NCBI GenBank assembly: GCA_011049115.1
Contig: DSCM01000074.1
Coordinates: forward strand, 1 to 32,836
Origin: Pseudomonadota bacterium
GTDB lineage: Bacteria; Desulfobacterota; Anaeroferrophillalia; Anaeroferrophillales; Tharpellaceae
Length of the DNA: 32,836 bases
Direction of reading: 5' to 3'
Part shown: one piece after another, positions 15,751-22,672 of the stretch
Position numbering within the stretch: position 1 is the stretch's first letter
Layout of the letters: the number at the start of each line of letters is the position of its first letter
The notes under the pieces: generated by a model
The model's database searches: none
What the model was told of the DNA's origin: nothing
Seen by the model: only the letters and a program-made list of their open reading frames with translations
Position numbers and translations under genes: made by a program

Positions 15751-16602
15751 TCAGTTGTATTCGTAAAAGCCACGCCCACTCTTGCGCCCCAGAAAACCAG
15801 CGTCAACATATTTTTTCAACAGTGGACAGGGGCGATATTTGGAATCACCCAAGCCCTGATGGAGAACGTTCATGATCGCCAGGCAGGTGTCCAGTCCGAT
15901 CAGGTCGGCCAGGGCCAGCGGCCCCATCGGGTGGTTCATACCGAGTTTCATCACATTATCAATGTCCTCCGGCTTACCGACCCCCTCGAAAAGGCAATAG
16001 ACGGCTTCGTTGATCATCGGCAAAAGAATCCGGTTGGCGATAAAACCGGGATAATCATTGGCTTCACAGGAAATTTTCCCCAGGCGCGTAGAAAGTTTGA
16101 CCACCGCCTCAAAGGTTTCGCCATCGGTTGCCAGACCACGGATAACCTCGACCAACTTCATGACCGGAACCGGATTCATGAAATGCATGCCGATGGTTTT
16201 CTGCGGCCGCCTGGTAGCCGCGGCGATGCGGGTAATTGAAATCGACGAAGTGTTAGAGGCCAGAATCGCCGACGCCGGACAGATACGATCAAGCTGAGCG
16301 AAAATATCCAACTTGATTTTCTCATTTTCAGTCGCAGCTTCAACCACGAAATCTACGTCCTTCATATCCGCCAGCTGAGTGGTCGTCTTGATGCGTCCCA
16401 TCACCGCATCCATCTCAGCCTGATCCATTTTCCCTTTGTCAACCGAACGTTGCAAATTCTTTTTAATAACCGCCAGGCCTTTTTCGACAAAGGCATCTGC
16501 AATATCATGCATCACTACCTGCAGCCCGGATTGAGCGGCCACCTGGGCAATCCCGTTACCCATCTGCCCGGCCCCGACAACTCCAAATCTTTTAATCTCC
16601 AT
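15751..16602 (-). CDS. hbd: 3-hydroxybutyryl-CoA dehydrogenase
   Basis: This 283-residue NAD(P)-dependent enzyme oxidises 3-hydroxybutyryl-CoA to acetoacetyl-CoA. The Rossmann motif [13 protein letters not shown] lies at the N-terminus. The catalytic region shows SNTSSISIT and [17 protein letters not shown] with the active-site His, and the C-terminal domain has [11 protein letters not shown] and LADLIGLD. The start at 16602 has AGGAG six bases upstream and gives the standard length; an upstream ATG at 16623 would add seven residues. It stands between the thiolases and the acyl-CoA dehydrogenase. The hydratase that should make its substrate is not encoded in the window. Confidence 0.95.
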   Translation of the reverse strand: MEIKRFGVVGAGQMGNGIAQVAAQSGLQVVMHDIADAFVEKGLAVIKKNLQRSVDKGKMDQAEMDAVMGRIKTTTQLADMKDVDFVVEAATENEKIKLDIFAQLDRICPASAILASNTSSISITRIAAATRRPQKTIGMHFMNPVPVMKLVEVIRGLATDGETFEAVVKLSTRLGKISCEANDYPGFIANRILLPMINEAVYCLFEGVGKPEDIDNVMKLGMNHPMGPLALADLIGLDTCLAIMNVLHQGLGDSKYRPCPLLKKYVDAGFLGRKSGRGFYEYN

Positions 16603-16694
16603 ATGCTTCTCCTGAATCAGCAAACCGCCTGCAAAACCTACTGCATACAGGCTGATGAAATTGAATATAACTTAAACTCCAGCCGGCGGCCAGA

Positions 16695-17975
16695 TCAGCG
16701 TCTTTCAACCACCATGGCCGCGCCCTGACCACCGCCGATACAAAGAGAGGCGAGACCACGCTCGGCATCATTTCTTTCAAGAACGTTCAACAGGGTCACA
16801 AGAATGCGGGCTCCGGAACAGCCGATCGGATGACCCAGAGATATTCCACTGCCGTAGATATTGGTTTTATCCATACTAATTCCGAGCTCACGCACACAAC
16901 CAATCGCCTGCGAAGCAAAGGCTTCATTGAGCTCGAAGTAATCGATCGCCTCCAGACCCATGCCGAGCCTTGACAACAGCCGTTTGATCGCCGGCACCGG
17001 ACCCAGACCCATGTACGCGGGATCAAGACCGCCTGACTGGAAACCTTTGATTACAGCTTTAACCTTCAGGCCCATGGCCGCCGCTTTTCCCGGGGTCATC
17101 AAAAGCAGAGCGGCCGCAGCATCGTTAATACCGGAAGCGTTGCCTGCAGTAACCGTACCAGTTTTTTTGAAGGCCGGGCGCAGCCGCCCCATTTTTTCGA
17201 CCGTGGTATCCATCGGCCGTTCATCAATGGAGAACGCAAGCGGATCCTTTTTATGTTGAGGAATCATCACCGGAACAATCTCTTCCGTAAACATGCCGGC
17301 AGCGATCGCGGCCCGGGCCCGTTGATGGGAAAGGGCGCCGAGTTCATCCTGCTCACGACGACTGATACCATAAAGCTCAGCAATATTTTCTGCCGTCAAT
17401 CCCATATGATAACCGTAAAAAATCTCCCACAGTCCGTCATGCACCATCAGGTCGACGGCTTCGACATTCCCCATTCGCGCCCCCCAGCGGGCCGTCGGCA
17501 GGGCATAAGGAATCCGGCTCATATTTTCCATGCCGCCGGCGATTACCACCTCGGCCTCGCCCAGAGCAATCGACTGGGCCGCCAGAGCCACGGCCTTCAA
17601 ACCCGAAGCACAAACCTTGTTAATCGTAAACCCACCGAATTCACAGGGAAGCCCCGCCCGAATCATGGCCTGGCGGGCAACGTTCTGACCTTGCGCCGCC
17701 CCAACCACATTTCCCATGATCACTTCATCGACCTGCAATTCGGTCAGGGCCGATTCCCACGCGCCATATTTACTTCCGATTTCACAATCATGGCCTTGTA
17801 AGGCCTTAGGGCGGGCAGCGGCGACATCGGCTCCGACCTGGGGACGACAACCGATCTTTTCGAGAACATTCCTGATAACGGTGGCGCCGAGATCAACCAC
17901 CGGAATATCCTTAAGGCTGCCGCCATAGGTTCCGATCGCAGTCCGGGTGGCACTGACGATTGCTACTTCACGCAT
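16695..17975 (-). CDS. Acetyl-CoA acetyltransferase (thiolase) with a 34-residue N-terminal insertion
   Basis: This thiolase cleaves acetoacetyl-CoA with CoA, or condenses two acetyl-CoA. All catalytic elements are present: nucleophilic Cys122 (NKVCASG), NEAFA, the His in GHPIGCSGAR and the second Cys in CIGGGQG. The protein is 426 residues rather than about 392. Compared with the neighbouring thiolase, about 34 extra residues lie between IGC (about 43) and ELQVDEVIMGN (80-89), pushing the nucleophile from the usual position 88-89 to 122. The start at 17975 (MREVAIVS) has AGGAG upstream. It is 57 nt after the other thiolase gene, in the same operon. The insertion falls in a surface region before the first core strands meet and should not remove activity. 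Confidence 0.92.
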   Translation of the reverse strand: MREVAIVSATRTAIGTYGGSLKDIPVVDLGATVIRNVLEKIGCRPQVGADVAAARPKALQGHDCEIGSKYGAWESALTELQVDEVIMGNVVGAAQGQNVARQAMIRAGLPCEFGGFTINKVCASGLKAVALAAQSIALGEAEVVIAGGMENMSRIPYALPTARWGARMGNVEAVDLMVHDGLWEIFYGYHMGLTAENIAELYGISRREQDELGALSHQRARAAIAAGMFTEEIVPVMIPQHKKDPLAFSIDERPMDTTVEKMGRLRPAFKKTGTVTAGNASGINDAAAALLLMTPGKAAAMGLKVKAVIKGFQSGGLDPAYMGLGPVPAIKRLLSRLGMGLEAIDYFELNEAFASQAIGCVRELGISMDKTNIYGSGISLGHPIGCSGARILVTLLNVLERNDAERGLASLCIGGGQGAAMVVERR

Positions 17976-18032
17976 TTTCGCATCTCCTATAAGTATGATT
18001 GTCACTGAGCTCAGATAACGGTTCGCTTAATA

Positions 18033-19217
18033 CTAAGCCAGATTTTCTATAACCATGGATACCGCCTCAGCGCCACCCAGACAAAGCGACGCCATGCCAT
18101 AACGTTTCTGCCGACGCCGCAGGGCATAAATCAAAGTAGTCAGAACCCGGGCTCCGGAACAACCAATCGGATGCCCCAGGGCCACGGCGCCACCGTTGAC
18201 GTTGACACGGGCAGGATCAATGCCAAGTGCCTTGATGATAGCCACACTAGAGGTGGCGAAAGCCTCATTTATTTCATGCAGATCGATATCATTGATTGCA
18301 AGACCGGCCTTTTGCAAAACCTTCGGGATCGAATTGATAGGAGCCACCAGAACGTCCTCCAGAGGAACCCCAGCCGCCCCTTGCGCGACGATCCGGGCCA
18401 AAGGCTGTAATTTAAGTTCAGAAGCTTTAGCGGCACTCATGACCAGCATGCAGCTGGCCCCGTCACTGATTTTAGAGGCGTTGCCGGCGGTAACAATACC
18501 ATTACGATCAAAAGCAGGACGCAATTTAGCCAAGGCTTCCAGAGTTGTCGCCCGCGGTCCTTCGTCCGTAACAAAGGCATAAGGATCACCCTTGCGTTGA
18601 GCTATCATCACCGGCAAAATTTCATCGGCAAACAGGTTATTTTCTATCGCGGCCAAGGCTTTGGCATTTGAGTCGATGGAATACTGATCCATGGCTTCAC
18701 GGGTAACGGAAAACTTTTTACTGACCAGCTCGGCCGTATAGCCCATATGGTAATCATTGACCACATCCCAGAGACCGTCATGTACCATGCAGTCGACAAG
18801 CTGACCGTTGCCCATGCGCAATCCGCCCCTGGCCCCAGGCATATAATAAGGAATATTACTCATGCTTTCCATGCCGCCGGCAACGATGATTTCAGCATCC
18901 CCGGCCTTGATCGCCTGTTCAGCCAGCATCACCGCCTTCAAACCCGATCCGCAGACCTTATTAACCGTAATCGCACCGCCGGCCATGGGCAAACCGGCTT
19001 TGATCATGGCCTGGCGACCCGGATTCTGGCCCAGCCCGATGGGCACGACGTTGCCCATAATTACTTCATCAACCAGGTTCTTATCAAGGCCGGCCCTTTC
19101 GATGGCGCCGTTGATGACCAGAGCTCCAAGCTCGGTCGCCGTGAGAGAGGACAGAGCGCCCTGAAAATTTCCGATCGCCGTCCGCAGCGGCGCAACAATG
19201 ACTACATCCTTAACCAT
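18033..19217 (-). CDS. Acetyl-CoA C-acyltransferase (thiolase), first gene of the beta-oxidation operon
   Basis: This 394-residue thiolase has normal length. The nucleophile is Cys89 (NKVCGSG); NEAFATSS and GGAVALGHPIGCSGAR carry the remaining active-site residues. The C-terminal Cys motif reads CLGGAEA where most family members have CxGGG, a small deviation. It may prefer a different chain length or branching from the second thiolase, for instance 2-methylacetoacetyl-CoA; this is inference. GAGGAG precedes the ATG. Its 5' leader contains copy 3 of the dispersed repeat, and no gene-proximal promoter consensus stands out. Confidence 0.92.
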   Translation of the reverse strand: MVKDVVIVAPLRTAIGNFQGALSSLTATELGALVINGAIERAGLDKNLVDEVIMGNVVPIGLGQNPGRQAMIKAGLPMAGGAITVNKVCGSGLKAVMLAEQAIKAGDAEIIVAGGMESMSNIPYYMPGARGGLRMGNGQLVDCMVHDGLWDVVNDYHMGYTAELVSKKFSVTREAMDQYSIDSNAKALAAIENNLFADEILPVMIAQRKGDPYAFVTDEGPRATTLEALAKLRPAFDRNGIVTAGNASKISDGASCMLVMSAAKASELKLQPLARIVAQGAAGVPLEDVLVAPINSIPKVLQKAGLAINDIDLHEINEAFATSSVAIIKALGIDPARVNVNGGAVALGHPIGCSGARVLTTLIYALRRRQKRYGMASLCLGGAEAVSMVIENLA

Positions 19218-19250
19218 TTTAATCTCCTCAAGAACACTAAACTATTGACT

Positions 19251-19354
19251 TCTAATGCGGAAGCGAGCCCCGCAGCCCAAACCCGGGCCTTGCGGACCGT
19301 AATCAAGCTTTTTCATCAGTTCATTTCCTTAGTTTTTTCAAACCGAAAATCAAC
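19251..19354. repeat. Dispersed intergenic repeat, copy 3 (upstream of the thiolase operon)
   Basis: This copy reads TAATGCGGAAGCGAGCCCCG, then GGGCCTTGCGGACCGTAA, then CATCAGTTCATTTCCTTAG and a closing CCGAAAATCAAC. It is the closest relative of copy 2 and is alignable over about 100 nt. It lies 34 nt upstream of the thiolase start codon, within the presumed leader. Confidence 0.8.
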
Positions 19355-19416
19355 GGCGCAGGACTAAATTTCGAACCGGTTACTCTATATTTTTGGCGCA
19401 GCGCTCTCGCCTCCAA

Positions 19417-20382
19417 CTATTTTTTCAGCAAGACCACATCCTGATAGTTATGACCGCCGGGATAAATTACAATTTCATCAAAATATCTTCCCCAGACATC
19501 AACCAGGTATTTTGTACTCAAAAAAACATTGCTGTTATAAGTTTTAGCTGTTTTATAAGTAAATACCATTCTGTCTTTCGGCATGGGAGAAGCGAGAAAG
19601 GATGGGGTTACATCGTACTCTGCAATATATTGATTCCCATCGACCAGCGCATCATAAATCCCATCTCCCGCTTTCATCCCCTTCCAGGTATTTTCAGTGT
19701 GAACCGTCAAGTAAGCGACGCCTCCTTTTCTCAGAATGCGCCTGAGTTCCAACAACCATGCATGTTCAAGCAAATCTATGTGAGAAAAAACTGAAAAAGC
19801 ATATAAACAGTCAAAATAATTATCCTCAAGGGGCAAATGAGGCAAACTGGTACTCTGAAAAGCCCTTATCTTTCCAGGAAGATACCGTCTCACCCATTCG
19901 ACATGACGACCATTGATATCACTACCCCAGACTTCAATTCCATTTTCCTGGGCGGCAAAATGTCGCAACACCCTGCCGGTGGCACAGCCAAAGTCAAAAA
20001 TCCGTGACCCAACTGCCAGCTCTAAGCCATGGGCTGAAGCCCGCTGCTTTATCAAGCAATAATCAAGCAAACCGCTCAACCAGAAATCATAATGTCTCTC
20101 ACCATGATACCCTTCTCGGTCAACAGTCAAAGGCAAAGGATAATTGTCCTTGGCGAGACATTCTTCAAGATTGGGCTTTAACTCCAGGGAAGCAAAGGAA
20201 GTATAAACCTCACCGCCGAGATATTTTTCAGCTGCACTGAGCTTGGCGAACCCATTTTCTTCCGAATTTATGGACAGGGCTGAAACCAGGGTTCCAAAGG
20301 TAAAATCATTGCCCTCCGGTCCTCCAGCGACAACGGCGTGCCGTTGAATAAAATCGATTGCCCGCTGTTTCAGTCTTGGTAT
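19417..20382 (-). CDS. Class I SAM-dependent methyltransferase, substrate unknown
   Basis: This 321-residue protein has a methyltransferase core with SAM motif I at IFDFGCATGRVLRHFA, a following acidic strand WGSDINGRHVEW, and the later YFDCLYAFSVFSHID and LRKGGVAYLTVHT segments typical of methyltransf-11/12 proteins. About 120 residues precede the core and do not resemble a domain I know. The ATG at 20382 is chosen because AAGGTG lies nine bases upstream; an ATG at 20430 would add 16 residues. The gene is visibly richer in A and T than its neighbours and has no evident link to acyl-CoA metabolism. It may be an acquired gene acting on a small molecule, sugar or lipid. Confidence 0.8.
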   Translation of the reverse strand: MPRLKQRAIDFIQRHAVVAGGPEGNDFTFGTLVSALSINSEENGFAKLSAAEKYLGGEVYTSFASLELKPNLEECLAKDNYPLPLTVDREGYHGERHYDFWLSGLLDYCLIKQRASAHGLELAVGSRIFDFGCATGRVLRHFAAQENGIEVWGSDINGRHVEWVRRYLPGKIRAFQSTSLPHLPLEDNYFDCLYAFSVFSHIDLLEHAWLLELRRILRKGGVAYLTVHTENTWKGMKAGDGIYDALVDGNQYIAEYDVTPSFLASPMPKDRMVFTYKTAKTYNSNVFLSTKYLVDVWGRYFDEIVIYPGGHNYQDVVLLKK

Positions 20383-20518
20383 CATTATTAGCGTCACCTT
20401 AATCTGGTCACTGGCCGCAGGTAAATTCATGCACCCAAATGACGTGGAGATTAATTTATTTCAGAAATGAGCTATGTATATACCACGTCTCCTGAATTTC
20501 CATGCCACCAACTTACAA

Positions 20519-21712
20519 TCAGACAATCTGTGCTGCTTTCAGATCTGCTATTTCCTCGGCGCTGAGCCCCAGGCCAAGTAGGATTTCATCTGTATGTTCT
20601 CCCAGACCCGGCGCTTGCCGGTGCGCGGAGGGCTTGAAGCCGTCAAGCATCACCGGACAATTCGTCTGCGTAAGATAACGCCCATCAGGCAAAGGAAGCC
20701 GCCAGAACATCCCACGGGACTGAAAATGAGGATCAGCCTGGACTTCGGCCATGGTGCGCAACACCTCACAACAGGTGTCACGGCCGGCCAACAACTCTCG
20801 CCAGGCCTGGGCCGAACGCGCGGCAAACAAAACCTCCAACTCCCTTTTCAGATATTCTTGCCGGGCCGGCTCCTGATGATCACCGGCAATCAGGTCTTCC
20901 CGACCAACCGCAGCGCAGAAATTGCGCCAGAATTTTTCTTCGAGAGCGCCGAGAGCAATTTCCCGCCCCTCTGCGGTCCGGTAGATCTGATAACAGGCCA
21001 GCTGCCCGTTAAAAATCGTCGTATCCGGAGACGGCTCCAGCCCCAGGGCATAATGATATGCGGAAAGCAGAGGCAGCATGCTGACCAAACCATCGGTCAT
21101 GGAAATATCCAGAAAGGCTCCGGGGCCGCCTTTCAGCACCCTGACATAAGCGGCCAGAATCGCGCCGGCCGCGGTCAGAGCCCCGCCGGCAACATCGGCC
21201 ACCTGAATTCCGGAAAGATTTGGGATTTCGCGATTGGCAGTGGTATTGAGAACCCCGGCTTCCGCCATATAGTTAAGATCGTGACCGGCCTTGAAAGCTT
21301 CCGGTCCACTGTGACCGTAACCGGTGATCGAGCAGTAAATCAGTTTCGGCTTCAGGGCGCGCAGTTCCTGATAGCCGCAACCCAGACGCTCCATCACCCC
21401 GGGGCGAAAGCTTTCCAGCAATACATCGTACTCAAGAACCAGCCGACGTAGCAGTTCTCGACCGGAGGTCGACTTAAGATTCAGGGTCAGAGATTTTTTA
21501 TTGCGATTGACCGCTAAAAAAAAAGCGCTGATACCATCTACCAACGGAGCCCAGCCCCGTAAGTAGTCACCCTCGCCCGGGGCTTCAACCTTCAGAACTT
21601 CAGCGCCGTAATCGGCGAGCACCATACTACAGAAAGGTCCCGGTAAAAGCCGGGTAAGATCCAAAACTTTAAGACCCTGAAGAAGATCATATTGAACATT
21701 TTCAGACATCAT
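20519..21712 (-). CDS. Alpha-methylacyl-CoA racemase-like protein (CoA-transferase family III)
   Basis: This 397-residue member of the CaiB/BaiF family begins with LLQGLKVLDLTRLLPGPFCS and the ADYGAEVLKVEAPGEGD strand. Family members are either formyl-type CoA transferases or alpha-methylacyl-CoA racemases. Here His144-Asp145 (AGHDLNY), Asp173 (VADVAGG) and Glu258 (GALEEKFW) occur at the same spacing as His126-Asp127, Asp156 and Glu241 of the Mycobacterium racemase. That favours epimerisation of 2-methylacyl-CoA thioesters such as 2-methylbutyryl-CoA from isoleucine. A CoA-transferase role cannot be excluded by motifs alone. GGAG lies seven bases before the first of two adjacent ATGs. A perfect palindrome occurs 17 nt upstream of the start. 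Confidence 0.85.
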   Translation of the reverse strand: MMSENVQYDLLQGLKVLDLTRLLPGPFCSMVLADYGAEVLKVEAPGEGDYLRGWAPLVDGISAFFLAVNRNKKSLTLNLKSTSGRELLRRLVLEYDVLLESFRPGVMERLGCGYQELRALKPKLIYCSITGYGHSGPEAFKAGHDLNYMAEAGVLNTTANREIPNLSGIQVADVAGGALTAAGAILAAYVRVLKGGPGAFLDISMTDGLVSMLPLLSAYHYALGLEPSPDTTIFNGQLACYQIYRTAEGREIALGALEEKFWRNFCAAVGREDLIAGDHQEPARQEYLKRELEVLFAARSAQAWRELLAGRDTCCEVLRTMAEVQADPHFQSRGMFWRLPLPDGRYLTQTNCPVMLDGFKPSAHRQAPGLGEHTDEILLGLGLSAEEIADLKAAQIV

Positions 21713-21728
21713 CAGAGGGCTCCAAAGT

Positions 21729-21744
21729 CAGTTAACGTTAACTG
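21729..21744. promoter_or_regulatory. Candidate operator, perfect 16-bp palindrome
   Basis: CAGTTAACGTTAACTG is fully self-complementary. It lies 17 nt upstream of the racemase-like gene start, where a bound repressor would block transcription or early elongation. A near copy (14/16) lies upstream of the acyl-CoA dehydrogenase/mutase operon at 12289-12304. Confidence 0.6.
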
Positions 21745-21759
21745 TTAAGCAAGGATCTG

Positions 21760-21795
21760 AAAAACGGGGTCATTTTCTTCATTATCATGACCCCG
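21760..21795 (-). terminator. Rho-independent terminator of the respiratory operon
   Basis: Nine-nt arms CGGGGTCAT (21765-21773) and ATGACCCCG (21787-21795) enclose a 13-nt loop; leftward the stem is followed by TTTTT. It begins 8 nt past the stop of the hexaheme cytochrome gene. Confidence 0.9.
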
Positions 21796-21803
21796 CCGCC
21801 CTA

Positions 21804-22430
21804 CTATTTTTCCTCTATTTTTTCAAGAACTTTTTCTTTTTCCACCAACTTCACAAAATGACACAATTCGCAACGATCAGCTTTCGTGTCAGCCTGGTGG
21901 CATTCTCCCAGAAAACAGCCCTGCATTCTCGGACGGTTGGTTGCAATCGCGTATTTATCATGGGCTACCGCGTAATGACAGACCATGCAGTCATCAATTT
22001 TGACTTTTTCGGCCTTATAATGCTTGGCATGGGAGATCTTGACAATCCGCGTGCTTTTAACCTCCTGCAATTTAGGAATCTCGGAATGACAGCGTAGGCA
22101 GTTTTCATTCAAAACCGAGCGGCCGCTGTTGTAATGCACCGGAATGATTTTGTCCCGATAATGAACAATCGGATTGCTGCCTGATTCAGGAAAGGCGCCC
22201 AGAGGTTTAGTGTGACACTCATAGCAGGTCACTTTGGCGGCCGGATGAGACTGAGAGGAGTGCCATAGCTCATGGATTGTCGGATGACAACTACGACAAA
22301 GTCCATCATCCTTATCAGTGTAACGAGCAATCGCAAAAAAACCAACTATCACTGAAACCACGATACCGATTATCAAACTGGTCTTCAACCAGACCGGCTG
22401 ATCACTATAGAAGCTGAAATCAATCTTCAT
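21804..22430 (-). CDS. Membrane-anchored hexaheme cytochrome c, NapC/NrfH-like
   Basis: This 208-residue protein has one N-terminal membrane anchor (about residues 16-36) and a periplasmic heme domain. Heme-binding motifs are CRSCH (45), CYECH (69), CLRCH (111), CMVCH (148) and CELCH (187), plus the unusual CFLGECH (172), a CX4CH site, making six potential hemes. It is the last gene of the respiratory operon, 242 nt after the molybdopterin-family subunit; that gap has no clear gene. In sulfate reducers the Qrc complex combines a hexaheme cytochrome with a molybdopterin-family subunit, an FeS protein and an NrfD subunit, the same set found here. It likely exchanges electrons with periplasmic cytochromes. 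Confidence 0.9.
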   Translation of the reverse strand: MKIDFSFYSDQPVWLKTSLIIGIVVSVIVGFFAIARYTDKDDGLCRSCHPTIHELWHSSQSHPAAKVTCYECHTKPLGAFPESGSNPIVHYRDKIIPVHYNSGRSVLNENCLRCHSEIPKLQEVKSTRIVKISHAKHYKAEKVKIDDCMVCHYAVAHDKYAIATNRPRMQGCFLGECHQADTKADRCELCHFVKLVEKEKVLEKIEEK

Positions 22431-22672
22431 ACGCTTTTCACCTAATCACATCCTTCTGCTACGGAGTATCAGCCCAGCAACTTCTTCAAGTGACTGCGGC
22501 TAAACGCCAGAAAGGCACAACTTTGCTGGTTACGGTTCTGTAAAAAAGTCAGCGGCCAAGCCACCGAAATATCCTTAGAGTTTCGGAGATAACCAAGATT
22601 TACAGGATGGTTATTCCACTTTCTCCAACCAATCGACTCAACCCGCCGGTTGAAATTTTTTTGTCGACCCAA

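Noticed and set aside
22469-22672. A 67-residue gene between the molybdopterin-family and hexaheme cytochrome genes
   Set aside because: There is no family match, no convincing ribosome site and unusual composition; it could be a relic, but I cannot support it.
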